Numbered from the stretch's first letter, positions 6,403-13,612 are shown. The stretch: DNA of 14,371 bases from Ruminiclostridium sp. (GCA_017560855.1 JAFZEB010000027.1:1-14371); one strand, 5' to 3'. Notes: a model not told the origin generated them from the letters alone. Numbers and translations are program-made.

Positions 6403-6577
6403 GCCTCCCCGAGTTTCGCCGCCCAGCGGGGAAAGAAAGACAAATCATTTTTCCGAGGACATGCGCCTCGGAAAAATTCTTCTCGGCCTGCAAACGTACG
6501 GGCCTCCGGCCCGTGCGCTGCAGCAGGCTGTAAAAAAGAATTTCGGCCAAGCCCGATGCAATTGGGCTTGGCCGAAA
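6403..6577 (-). repeat. Multi-hairpin element, copy B (downstream of nrdD)
   Basis: A 175-bp partner of copy A in the same orientation, 1.34 kb away on the other side of the recombinase gene. It has the same order of parts: a GCCTC start and a TTTCG-CCGC...GCGG-GGAAA hairpin (6413-6433); a stem 6447-6458 with 6466-6477 whose loop is ACATGCG; the near-identical block 6479-6528 with CGGGCC-tcc-GGCCCG; and a terminal 14-bp stem (6541-6554 with 6564-6577). Its right end is 7 bp from the nrdD stop codon, matching the position of copy A relative to its gene. It fills most of the gap 6328-6584. Confidence 0.7.
6532..6577 (-). terminator. nrdD terminator (terminal hairpin of copy B)
   Basis: In the leftward transcript, a perfect 14-bp stem (6564-6577 with 6541-6554) and a 9-nt loop are followed by TTCTTTTTT (6540-6532). 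It begins 7 nt after the nrdD stop, the usual layout of an intrinsic terminator. The corresponding hairpin in copy A has only four T after it and should be weaker. Confidence 0.8.
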
Positions 6578-6584
6578 AGTTATT

Positions 6585-8912
6585 TTAGATGTGCTTCACA
6601 CGGTCGTGCTCCTCGGCACGCTTGGCGTTGTTGAAGCGGTCCAGGGTGCCAACCAGGTAGCCGGTGATGCGGCGGATGCGCTCAAAGGGCACGCCGTCAT
6701 CCTCCTTGCGGCCGCAGCCGGGGCACTGATCGCCGATGATGCCGGAGAAGCCGCAGACGGGATCACGGTCCACGGGGTGGTTCACGGAACCGTAGCCGAT
6801 GCCCTTCTCCTTCATGCAGCGAATGATCTGCTCGAAGGCGTCCAGGTTCTCGGTGGGATCGCCGTCCATCTCCACATAGCTGATGTGACCGGCGTTGGTC
6901 AGAGCATGGTAGGGAGCCTCGTAGGCGATCTTGTCGTAGGCGGAGATGGGATAGTACACAGGCACGTGGAAGGAGTTGGTGTAGTACTCACGGTCGGTCA
7001 CACCCTCGATGGTGCCGTACTTCTCCTTGTCGATCTTCACGAAGCGGCCGGACAGACCCTCTGCAGGGGTGGCCAGCAGGGTGAAGTTCATGCCCCGCTT
7101 CTTGCTCTCAGCATCCATGCGGGCTCGCATGTGGCCCACGATCTCCAGACCCAGAACACGGGCCTTCTCGCTTTCGCCGTGGTGCTCGCCGATGAGGATC
7201 TTCAGGGTCTCAGCCAGGCCGATGAAGCCCATGGACAGGGTGCCGTGCTTCAGGACCTCACGGACCTCGTCATCCCAATCCAGCTTCTCAGAGTCGATCC
7301 AGACACCCTGACCCATCAGGAAAGGGGCGTTCTTCACGCACTTGCGGCACTGGAACTCAAAGCGCTCCAGCAGCTGCTCGATGCACAGGTCGATGGTGTT
7401 GTCCAGGCTCTCGAAGAAGAGGTTCAGGTCACCCTTGGCCTTGATGCCCAGGCGGGGCAGGTTCAGGGTGGTGAAGGACAGGTTGCCGCGGCCGTTGCTG
7501 ATCTCACGGGTGGGATCATAGGTGTTGCCGATAACACGGGTGCGGCAGCCCATGTAGGCGATCTCGGTCTCGGGACGGCCTTCCTTATAGTACTGCAGGT
7601 TGAAGGGGGCGTCCTGGAAGGAGAAGTTGGGGAACAGCCGCTTGGCGCTGCAGCGCATAGCCAGCTGGAACAGGTCGTAGTTGGGTTCGCCGGGGTTGTA
7701 GTTGATGCCATCCTTCACACGGAAGATCTGGATGGGGAAGATGGGGGTCTCGCCGTTGCCCAGGCCGGCCTCGGTGGAGAGCATGATGTTCTTCATGACC
7801 ATGCGGCCCTCGGGGCTGGTGTCCATACCGTAGTTGATAGAGGAGAAGGGGGTCTGAGCGCCTGCACGGGAGTGCATGGTGTTCAGGTTGTGGATGAGGG
7901 CCTCCATCGCCTGGTAGGTGGCACGGTCGGTCTCCTTCACCGCACGGTAGTGGGCGAACTCCTGGCACTTGCGGGCGGTGGCCTCGTCCACGCCGTAGGT
8001 CTCCATCAGGTAGGGGAGTTCTGCGGCGTAGAAGTCCTCGCAGTCCTCCAGCTTGGGATACAGGCCGGTCTCGGCCTCCAGCTTCTGCAGGTGCTCCTTG
8101 ATCTGGGTGTCCAGGTCCTCCTGGCCGGCCAGGAGCATCAGGGCACGGGACAGGTTCTGGCGGTAGATGCGCTTGAAGGTCTTGCGCACGCCCACAGCCA
8201 TGCCATAGTCGAAGTTCACGATGGACTGGCCGCCGTGCTGGTCGTTCTGGTTGGACTGAATGGCGATGCAGGCCAGAGCCGCATAGGAAGCGATGTCGTT
8301 GGGCTCACGGAGGGTGCCGTGACCGGTGGAGAAGCCGCCGTCAAAGAGCTGGATCAGGTCGATCTGGGTGCAGGTGGTGGTGCCCATGGGGGCGAAGTCC
8401 ATGTCGTGGATGTGGATGTCGCCGTTCTGGTGGGCCACAGCGTGCTCGGGCTTCATGACGAACATCTGGTAGAACTGCTTGGAGCCCTCACTGCCGTACT
8501 TGAGCATGGTGCCCATGGCAGTGTCACCGTCGATGTTGGCGTTTTCCCGCTTGATGTCGCTGTCCTTGGCAGAGGAGAAGGTGATGTCCTCATAGATCTT
8601 CATGAGGCGGGTGTTCATCTCTCTGGCACGGTTGCGCTCGGAGCGGTACAGGATGTAGGCCTTGGCAGTCTGGACGTAGCCGTTGTCCATCAGGACCCGT
8701 TCCACGATGTCCTGGATGTGTTCCACATCGGGGCAGGCGCTGCCCTCTACCTCCAGAACGGAAGCGACTTCGTGGGCCAGACGCTGGGCAGTCTCTTCGT
8801 AGCCGGGCTTGTAGGTGGCTTCGAAGGCCTTGTTGATGGCGTCTGCAATCTTATTTTCATGAAACGGAACCACTCGCCCGTCTCGTTTACGAATCTGCTG
8901 TACAGTCGTCAT
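6585..8912 (-). CDS. nrdD: Anaerobic ribonucleoside-triphosphate reductase, class III large subunit
   Basis: Reduces ribonucleoside triphosphates to deoxyribonucleotides without oxygen, using a glycyl radical made by the activase NrdG. The protein is 775 residues from the ATG at 8912. That start has AAGGAG 9 nt upstream; an in-frame GTG at 8918 would be only 3 nt away and is rejected. Residue numbers below count from that GTG (subtract 2). An N-terminal ATP-cone covers about 5-95, with QIRKRDGRVVPF at its start. The thiyl-radical cysteine is Cys458 in MGCRTRV, followed by GRGNLSFTTLNLPR. The C-terminal radical site is RRITGYLVGT, with Gly753. The zinc region before it shows only three cysteines (722, 732, 735) in DPVCGFSG...CPGCG. 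No nrdG lies downstream. Two NrdR-like boxes and a sigma-A promoter precede it. Confidence 0.97.
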   Translation of the reverse strand: MTTVQQIRKRDGRVVPFHENKIADAINKAFEATYKPGYEETAQRLAHEVASVLEVEGSACPDVEHIQDIVERVLMDNGYVQTAKAYILYRSERNRAREMNTRLMKIYEDITFSSAKDSDIKRENANIDGDTAMGTMLKYGSEGSKQFYQMFVMKPEHAVAHQNGDIHIHDMDFAPMGTTTCTQIDLIQLFDGGFSTGHGTLREPNDIASYAALACIAIQSNQNDQHGGQSIVNFDYGMAVGVRKTFKRIYRQNLSRALMLLAGQEDLDTQIKEHLQKLEAETGLYPKLEDCEDFYAAELPYLMETYGVDEATARKCQEFAHYRAVKETDRATYQAMEALIHNLNTMHSRAGAQTPFSSINYGMDTSPEGRMVMKNIMLSTEAGLGNGETPIFPIQIFRVKDGINYNPGEPNYDLFQLAMRCSAKRLFPNFSFQDAPFNLQYYKEGRPETEIAYMGCRTRVIGNTYDPTREISNGRGNLSFTTLNLPRLGIKAKGDLNLFFESLDNTIDLCIEQLLERFEFQCRKCVKNAPFLMGQGVWIDSEKLDWDDEVREVLKHGTLSMGFIGLAETLKILIGEHHGESEKARVLGLEIVGHMRARMDAESKKRGMNFTLLATPAEGLSGRFVKIDKEKYGTIEGVTDREYYTNSFHVPVYYPISAYDKIAYEAPYHALTNAGHISYVEMDGDPTENLDAFEQIIRCMKEKGIGYGSVNHPVDRDPVCGFSGIIGDQCPGCGRKEDDGVPFERIRRITGYLVGTLDRFNNAKRAEEHDRVKHI

Positions 8913-8936
8913 GGGCACTCTCTCCTTATATACTGT

Positions 8937-8960
8937 ATCCCTTGGAAAAGCACAAGGGAT
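8937..8960 (-). promoter_or_regulatory. Hairpin in the nrdD leader
   Basis: Perfect 7-bp arms ATCCCTT (8937-8943) and AAGGGAT (8954-8960) with a 10-nt loop, between the proximal NrdR-like box and the ribosome site (AAGGAG, 8922-8927). It abuts the box at 8961. It leaves the ribosome site free, so it may stabilise the leader or be incidental. Confidence 0.35.
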
Positions 8961-9008
8961 GGTGCGTATCTAGTGTGTTCACCCCAAGCCAGGCACTAAA
9001 TCTTGTGC
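8961..9008 (-). promoter_or_regulatory. Pair of NrdR-like boxes upstream of nrdD
   Basis: Two sequences related to the 16-bp NrdR box (acaCwAtATaTwGtgt) lie at 8993-9008 (GCACAAGATTTAGTGC, read leftward) and 8961-8976 (ACACTAGATACGCACC). They are separated by 16 bp, the gap typical of paired NrdR boxes. The first keeps the core CAA-AT-T-AG; the second keeps only one good half. NrdR is the nucleotide-sensing repressor of ribonucleotide reductase genes. Here the boxes would fall roughly 15-60 nt downstream of the predicted transcription start, so repression would be by roadblock rather than promoter occlusion. Confidence 0.6.
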
Positions 9009-9029
9009 CTCTCCTGGAATGGCACACAT

Positions 9030-9058
9030 ATCATAGCATCCCACTTTCTTGCAGTCAA
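9030..9058 (-). promoter_or_regulatory. Sigma-A promoter for nrdD
   Basis: Read leftward: -35 TTGACT (9053-9058), 17-bp spacer, -10 TATGAT (9030-9035), giving a leader of about 110 nt. This is the strongest promoter match in the gap 8913-9164. The remaining part (9059-9164), after the tail operon, is AT-rich and shows no convincing terminator, so tail transcripts might read into nrdD. Confidence 0.75.
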
Positions 9059-9164
9059 GTATTGACATCACCCCTTTTCGGAATTTCATCAATATTGTAC
9101 AAAATTTGGGGTTGCCTTTGTTCCACCCACACAATCCCTTGTGGTTGTTTTGTAACCTTTTAGA

Positions 9165-9731
9165 TTAGCCTACCATATCCTCCAGGTCCGTCCAAGTGAT
9201 TTTGTCACCTTCCAGGCTGTCCCAATCCAGAAATCTGGCCTCCAACGCCCCCCAGGTCATGGCAGAAAGGGCATATTCCACCCACACATGGCAGGGGAGA
9301 ATGGCCTGAATAATGGCCTGCATCCGATCAAGATCTGCCGGGATCCCTCCAACTCCCGGGAAGGACACCACAAGATGTAGGGGGTCCCCGGTCTCCTCCA
9401 CCCGGGCAGGCAGACCGCAGCCCCGGAGGGTGTCGTTCATAGCTGCCAGGGTGAAGCTGTCCCTGCCGATCCGCAGGAGTGCCGCCAGAGCCAGCCGCAG
9501 CTCCTCCTTGTCTCTGGCCCCCGGGTCCACCCCCAGCAGGGCCTGGATCCCGGCAAGCCCTTCCCCCTGGGCAGTGGCCAGGTTCATTTCCCGCTGGAGC
9601 TCCGCCAGGGTCTCGGCCACCCCATCCAAGGCCATGCCCTCGCTCTGAAGCTCCCCCCACTGGAAGGACCCCTCCCAGCGGTAGACCCCCAGGGGGGTCA
9701 GCAGGTCCCGCAGGTTCTGTCCAAAGCTCAT
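9165..9731 (-). CDS. XkdU/YmfQ-like tail baseplate protein
   Basis: A 188-residue protein with the plan of the YmfQ/XkdU (DUF2313) family, which in PBSX and Mu-type contractile tails follows the baseplate J protein and links the baseplate to fibres. It begins SFGQNLRDLLTPLGVY, has a helical middle (ALDGVAETLAELQREMNLA) and a C-terminal WVEYALSAMTWGALEA block. Its ATG overlaps the baseplate J stop codon (ATGA), with GGAGGAG just upstream. It is the last gene of the leftward tail operon; fibre and lysis genes that follow it in PBSX are absent. Family call is by gene order plus sequence character, without alignment. Confidence 0.75.
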   Translation of the reverse strand: MSFGQNLRDLLTPLGVYRWEGSFQWGELQSEGMALDGVAETLAELQREMNLATAQGEGLAGIQALLGVDPGARDKEELRLALAALLRIGRDSFTLAAMNDTLRGCGLPARVEETGDPLHLVVSFPGVGGIPADLDRMQAIIQAILPCHVWVEYALSAMTWGALEARFLDWDSLEGDKITWTDLEDMVG

Positions 9732-10783
9732 GGCATCTCCTCCACCGCCAGGGTCCCCAGGACGGGAAGCTGACCCACCGCCACCGCCAGGTCGTTGGCC
9801 GGGGCATAGAACTTGTAGTTCTCCACCCCGTCCACCTGGTAGACCACCTGGCCCAGACGGGCCAGCAGAAGGTCCTTCCCCAGAAGGGTGCCGTCAAAGA
9901 AGGTCTCCAGGGCAGCGGCCACCGCAGAGCGAACGGCCCCGCCGTCCATCCCCTCCCGGACCTTTACCGTCACCAGCACATCGGTCTTCACCCCTGCCGG
10001 GGCCAGGACCTGCAGGTCCACCCCGATCTCCCGTTTGGTCTGCAGGTCCTCCTGAACCGCCGCCAGCAGGTCTGACGAGGGCAGGCCTGACGGCCCGGTG
10101 ACATACAGGTCCACCGTCCCCAGGCCCCGGTTTCTGGGCAGGACGGTGACTGCCGTCACCCCGTCCACTGCCAGGGCCTCCTGCTCATAGTAGGCGGCAT
10201 TGGTGCCGTTGGGCAGCCGCCGGTAGCTGGCCAGGATCCGGGTACGAAGGGCCTCGTCTCCCTCCTCCCCACATCCTCCGGTAAAAGCTGTGGGGTTGGT
10301 GCAGCCGTCCACCCCCACTGGGGCCACCGCCATGGTCCGGACCGTTCCCGCCGGGACATTCCCCGCCGCCCCGGGCTGGACCGCCCGGGCAGGGACCTCC
10401 ACGGCGTTGGTCCCGGCCTTCAAGACCCCCTCCCGAGTGGTCTTAAAGGAAACCAGCCCTGCCGTCATGGCCACCGTTCCCTGGGGGATGGTCAGGTCCT
10501 GGGAGGCCGGGCCGCTCACCAGGAACCGCAGGGTCCCTTCTGCCGGGCGGGCCTCCTGCCGGACAAGGCCCCGGAGAAAGGCGTGCTTGTCCAGGTCCTC
10601 CCCGGTGGCCGTCTGGGGGAAACACTGGCGGCGGGTCCATTCCGCCTCCTGGTACAGGCCATAGACCTGGGCGGCCAGGGCGTACATCCGCACCGCCAGT
10701 TCCCCGGTGCCGTCAGGCTCCATGCCGGTCTCCCGGGCGAAGCAGTCCATCATCTCCCGATAAATCTCCTCTGTGGTTTTCAC
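9728..10783 (-). CDS. Baseplate J-like protein (XkdT-like)
   Basis: A 351-residue baseplate wedge protein of the baseplate J family, usual length. It has an N-terminal helical part (about 1-75), a central beta region beginning GTLRFLVSGPA and IPQGT, and the family hallmark FTGGCGEEGDEALRTRIL, then LPNGTNAAYYEQEAL and VDGVTAVTVLPRN. Wedges of this type surround the hub and trigger sheath contraction. The start is GTG (the base triple at 10781-10783), with GAGGAG about 7 nt upstream and lying in the end of the preceding gene; the first in-frame ATG would cost about ten residues of the helix. It sits between the gp25-like and XkdU-like genes exactly as in PBSX, with 4-nt gap and 4-nt overlap. 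Confidence 0.92.
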   Translation of the reverse strand: MKTTEEIYREMMDCFARETGMEPDGTGELAVRMYALAAQVYGLYQEAEWTRRQCFPQTATGEDLDKHAFLRGLVRQEARPAEGTLRFLVSGPASQDLTIPQGTVAMTAGLVSFKTTREGVLKAGTNAVEVPARAVQPGAAGNVPAGTVRTMAVAPVGVDGCTNPTAFTGGCGEEGDEALRTRILASYRRLPNGTNAAYYEQEALAVDGVTAVTVLPRNRGLGTVDLYVTGPSGLPSSDLLAAVQEDLQTKREIGVDLQVLAPAGVKTDVLVTVKVREGMDGGAVRSAVAAALETFFDGTLLGKDLLLARLGQVVYQVDGVENYKFYAPANDLAVAVGQLPVLGTLAVEEMP

Positions 10784-10787
10784 CGTC

Positions 10788-11132
10788 TCACTCCTCTCCG
10801 ATGTTCACGCTGGCCGACAGCTCCTCTCCCTGCCACCGCAGGAAGACCGTCAGCCGTCGGCTCTCCTCCTCCCATTCCGTCCGGGTAACCGTCACCTCCT
10901 CCCCTGCCAGGGCCTCGGCGGCGTAACCAGCCCCCAGGGCAGCCCGGGCAGAGGCTTTGGCCCGGGGCAGAAGATACAGGCGGCTGCCCAGGTCAGGCAT
11001 CAGGGGAAAGCTCCCCCGGCGAACTTGAAGCTTGAACATCACCCGTTCCAGCAGGGCTTCCGCACCCTCTGCCTGGGCAAAGGTGCCACCCCCTTCCGGG
11101 CAATAGTCTCCCTCCCGCAGTTTGTTCGCCAT
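10788..11132 (-). CDS. gp25-like baseplate wedge protein (XkdS / DUF2634-like)
   Basis: A 114-residue protein matching the size and position of the gp25/W-type wedge component. The hallmarks are the segment FKLQVRRGSFPLMPDLGSRLY (about 33-53), with the conserved Gly-x-Phe-Pro and Pro-x-x-Gly-x-x-Leu, and a C-terminal beta region (EVTVTRTEWEEESRRLTVFL). It works with baseplate J to build the baseplate ring. AGGAGG overlaps the preceding stop and lies about 9 nt from the ATG. Confidence 0.8.
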   Translation of the reverse strand: MANKLREGDYCPEGGGTFAQAEGAEALLERVMFKLQVRRGSFPLMPDLGSRLYLLPRAKASARAALGAGYAAEALAGEEVTVTRTEWEEESRRLTVFLRWQGEELSASVNIGEE

Positions 11133-11136
11133 TCGC

Positions 11137-11487
11137 TCACACCTCCTGTCCGTTCACGGTGATCTTTCCCGTGAGGGCGATGGTTCCGTCGGGCTTCAGG
11201 CGGATCCCCGCCCCCTCTGCCACAGAGAGGAAGACCTCCCCCGGCTCCAGATCCTCCTCCTGCCGGACCCCCACCAGAGCGGGAGCCTCCTCAGGACCGG
11301 TCTTCACCACCAACACCTGATCTCCTCGTCCCGGAACCCAGTGATAGCCGCCGGGGCCAAAGAGGGCCACGTCTCGCCGTTCCCCCTCCAGGCCCACCCC
11401 CACCGGGGTCCCGGCCAGGGTCACCGGTCCGGTCTGGGCGGCCGGTTCTTCCAGGAGGCTCTGCCCCCTGGGTCTTGCCATCCACAT
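11137..11487 (-). CDS. Baseplate spike protein, gpV/gp45-like
   Basis: A 116-residue short member of the baseplate assembly protein V group. Visible features are an OB-like stretch with PGRGDQVLVVKTGPEE, LEPGEVFLS, then a repeating beta pattern IRLKPDGTIALTGKITVNG typical of the triangular beta-prism spike. It ends at VNGQEV without a His-x-His metal tip. The spike trimer would sit at the tip of the tube and pierce the target envelope. AGGAGG (11494-11499) is 6 nt from the ATG. It is separated from the upstream hub gene by 159 bp holding a MITE-like repeat, the only long gap in the operon. Confidence 0.8.
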   Translation of the reverse strand: MWMARPRGQSLLEEPAAQTGPVTLAGTPVGVGLEGERRDVALFGPGGYHWVPGRGDQVLVVKTGPEEAPALVGVRQEEDLEPGEVFLSVAEGAGIRLKPDGTIALTGKITVNGQEV

Positions 11488-11531
11488 AACAGACCTCCTA
11501 TTTTCAGGGTTGTACGACCCTTTCCGTATTC

Positions 11532-11607
11532 GTAGGGGCGCATCACGATGCGCCCGTCACCCAAAGTGCTCGAACCACGTTGCGGGCGATTCGTGAATCG
11601 CCCCTAC
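11532..11607. repeat. 76-bp MITE-like palindromic repeat in the tail operon
   Basis: Terminal inverted repeats GTAGGGGCG (11532-11540) and CGCCCCTAC (11599-11607). Each end is itself a hairpin: GGGCGCATC/GATGCGCCC (11536-11544, 11547-11555) and GGGCGATTC/GAATCGCCC (11584-11592, 11595-11603), with the same GGGCG start but different distal stem bases. The 28 bp between them is not palindromic. No coding capacity, and no clear target duplication is seen. It lies in the gap 11488-11646 between hub and spike genes. Confidence 0.75.
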
Positions 11608-11646
11608 CATAGGCTGGGAATTTTGACCCCATATACGGCCCAGTCG

Positions 11647-12600
11647 TTACAGCACCGCATCCGGGTCACCCAGCACAAGAATGGTCTGAATCCCCCGTTC
11701 ACTCATCTCCACCGAGCACTCCTGGACCCGGTACAGGCCATTCCGGCTCCACCCGGCTCGGGTGAGCTGCACCAGATCCCCCGGCCAGGCGGCAAAGGGG
11801 AGGGCCAGGGTGAGTTCCACCTGGCGCATTCGTGCCGCCGACCGGTCCAGCTGGAACCGGGCCTGGTACCGTCGGGCCTGATGGCCCACCTTCCGAGGCA
11901 GGCATATGACCCGCCGGGCGCAGCCGCCCCGGTCCAGAAAGTCCTGGTTCACCTCAGTCTGGGAACTCCAGCCGGAAAGGTCCTTCACGGTCACCTGGGA
12001 CAGGACCCCGTACCGGGTCTCCCGGAGGGCAGTCCGGGTCACCGGAGCCGTCTCGTCCAGGACCACGGGGGGCCCGTCCTGCCAGGGTTCCAGATGGAGG
12101 TTCCCCCGCCGGTCAAACCGGGGCGTTACCCCGCCGTGGTACCGGGCGAACTGGTAGAGGACCTTCCAGCAGCTGCTGCCGGAAGACACCGAAAACCCCG
12201 CCGCCCCGGGCAGGGATACCGGCAGGGCCAAGTCGATGCCGAAGGGGGTCACATACCGCCGTAAAATTTCCTCCAGGGTGGCAAGGCCGTAGTCGGCGGC
12301 CTCGGCCTGGTTGTCCAGGAGAAGGCCCTGAAGACCCCGCCCGGAGATCTCCGCCGTGCACCCCCGGTGGGTCCACTGGCAGAGGCACTCGTCCACCACC
12401 CCGGTGAAGACCACCTCCCCCTGATGCCGGACGGTCATCCGCACCCCGTCGGCCAGGCGGTCTTCCTCCCCCGCCGTCCACAGGGTCTTGACCCAGAAGC
12501 CGTCGCAGGGGTCTCCCAGACCGTAATCCAGCCGCCAGGCCAGGGGCGTGGGGAGGGCGAAGGTCCTGCCGTCATAGCAGGTCATGGTCCATTCCGTCAT
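11647..12600 (-). CDS. XkdQ-like tail hub protein (late control gene D type)
   Basis: A 317-residue protein in the place and size of PBSX XkdQ, a homologue of the gpD/gp27 hub that joins tube and spike. The sequence is beta-rich and fits this family: an N-terminal barrel (FALPTPLAWRLDYGLGDPCDGFWV, then DEC), a middle segment TLEEILRRYVTPFGIDL with SCWKVLYQFARYHGGVTPRF, and a C-terminal barrel with ALPFAAWPGDLVQLTR and NGLYRVQECSVEMSERG. It starts 9 nt after the LysM gene stop, with GAGG ahead of the ATG. Confidence 0.82.
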   Translation of the reverse strand: MTEWTMTCYDGRTFALPTPLAWRLDYGLGDPCDGFWVKTLWTAGEEDRLADGVRMTVRHQGEVVFTGVVDECLCQWTHRGCTAEISGRGLQGLLLDNQAEAADYGLATLEEILRRYVTPFGIDLALPVSLPGAAGFSVSSGSSCWKVLYQFARYHGGVTPRFDRRGNLHLEPWQDGPPVVLDETAPVTRTALRETRYGVLSQVTVKDLSGWSSQTEVNQDFLDRGGCARRVICLPRKVGHQARRYQARFQLDRSAARMRQVELTLALPFAAWPGDLVQLTRAGWSRNGLYRVQECSVEMSERGIQTILVLGDPDAVL

Positions 12601-12609
12601 TCCCTCACC

Positions 12610-13158
12610 TCACTTCACATAGAGGGCAGAGCCCCCCTTGACCAGACTGGGATTCTTCACCTGGGGGTTCAGGGCCAGCAGTTCCTCCTCGGTAAGGCCA
12701 TGGTCCCGGGCCACCGACCAGAAGGTCTCTCCCTGGGCCAGGATATAGGTCCTGGGCCGGGAGGACTCTGCTGTGGGTTTCCCTCCTCGCAGGCTCTGGC
12801 TGTACCCCTCATAGGTCTCCCAGAAGGTAAAGGTGTACCGCACGTAGTCCTTTCGGGGTTCCTGGGCCAGGAAAAGCTCCACCAGGTAGGCCTGGGAGGA
12901 CTGCCACACGGGGTGGATCAGAGGCCCCGGCCCGCCCTCGTAAAAGACGGCGGCCAGCTTTTTGAATTCTTCATAGGCCTTGGGGCCGAAAAACTCCCCC
13001 TCTCCCGCCATGACCCGGCGGGTGAGTCCCAGGTCCTGCATGGCATACCGACCAAAGGGGATCTTATGGACGGCCACCTGCCGCTGATACCGGATGGTGT
13101 AGGTCCTGGGATTGTGGGGCCACACGTACCCCTTGTACTGCATGGGCGTCAGTTCCAT
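12610..13158 (-). CDS. LysM-domain tail protein (XkdP-like)
   Basis: A 182-residue protein. Residues 1-120 are a tail-adaptor type domain (YVWPHNPRTYTIRYQR, FGRYAMQDLGLTRRVMAGEGEFFG, YTFTFWE). Residues 137-181 are a LysM fold: RTYILAQGETFWSVARDHG, then LLALNPQVKNP and GSALYVK. XkdP-like proteins cap the tube between tape measure and hub and are thought to bind peptidoglycan or the hub complex. The start has AAGGAG 7 nt upstream. The usual neighbour upstream is the tape measure gene; here it is a 142-residue unknown. Confidence 0.85.
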   Translation of the reverse strand: MELTPMQYKGYVWPHNPRTYTIRYQRQVAVHKIPFGRYAMQDLGLTRRVMAGEGEFFGPKAYEEFKKLAAVFYEGGPGPLIHPVWQSSQAYLVELFLAQEPRKDYVRYTFTFWETYEGYSQSLRGGKPTAESSRPRTYILAQGETFWSVARDHGLTEEELLALNPQVKNPSLVKGGSALYVK

Positions 13159-13179
13159 CGTCTCGCTCCTTCCATATAT

Positions 13180-13608
13180 TTAATAGAGGGAAAAGCCCCC
13201 GTCGTATCGGCGGGCGTCCCGCTGGACCGCCCGGTCCATGGCCTGCAGGTCCAGGCTTCCCGCCTGGGGCCTTTCTCCGGTGAGGGGCACCGTCAGAGGC
13301 TTTGCCTGCTGCCGAATAGCCCCGGCGGCAAGTTCCGCCCGGCGAAGGTCCTCCAACAGCCGGACCCCGGCAGACCGAAGGGGCACAGCTTCCTCAGCCC
13401 AGGAGGGTCTGCCAGCGTCGGTCAGCCGGTCTCTTCCTTGGCCCACGGCCCCTTCTGCAGGGGTGCCTTTCCTCGAACTCGGTCCTGACCGGAGAGAGAG
13501 CTCCTCCTCCCAGAGAGAGGCCGTTCGCCGCCCCACCGGGAGCAGAGGCCGCCCGGTGAGTTCCACCGCGCCCTCCTCCTCCAACAGGTCTTCCAGATAG
13601 TCGATCAT
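13180..13608 (-). CDS. Unrecognised protein in the tape-measure position of the tail operon
   Basis: A 142-residue protein of no family I recognise. The N-terminus is acidic (MIDYLEDLLEEEGAVELTG), the middle is rich in Arg, Ser and Gly and likely unstructured, and the C-terminal half is helical with VRLLEDLRRAELAAGAIRQQA and a distinctive tail DRAVQRDARRYDGGFSLY. No membrane segment is seen. It starts 4 nt after the chaperone-like gene and ends 21 nt before the LysM gene, so it is translated with the operon. In PBSX the much longer tape measure gene occupies this spot. Whether it acts as a very short ruler or something else cannot be read from sequence. Confidence 0.7.
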   Translation of the reverse strand: MIDYLEDLLEEEGAVELTGRPLLPVGRRTASLWEEELSLRSGPSSRKGTPAEGAVGQGRDRLTDAGRPSWAEEAVPLRSAGVRLLEDLRRAELAAGAIRQQAKPLTVPLTGERPQAGSLDLQAMDRAVQRDARRYDGGFSLY

Positions 13609-13612
13609 ATCC

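Noticed and set aside
5060..6577. Direct repeats as attL/attR of an integrated element
   Set aside because: They are 174-175 bp structured repeats with only partial identity, and the segment between holds nothing but the recombinase. att duplications are short and exact. Kept instead as a separate structured element.
5284..6588. Rightward frame opposite the recombinase (434 codons)
   Set aside because: Shadow of the recombinase gene; its end runs through the multi-hairpin repeat.
8913..8918. GTG at 8918 as the nrdD start
   Set aside because: Only 3 nt from the AAGGAG ribosome site; the ATG at 8912 has normal spacing.
6591..8999. Long rightward open frame opposite nrdD (802 codons)
   Set aside because: It is the antisense shadow of nrdD. 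The composition is Val/Gly/His/Leu-rich with no family features, as expected from the complement of a GC-rich gene.
9062..9067. Rightward TTGACA as a promoter
   Set aside because: No -10 at proper spacing and no rightward gene downstream.
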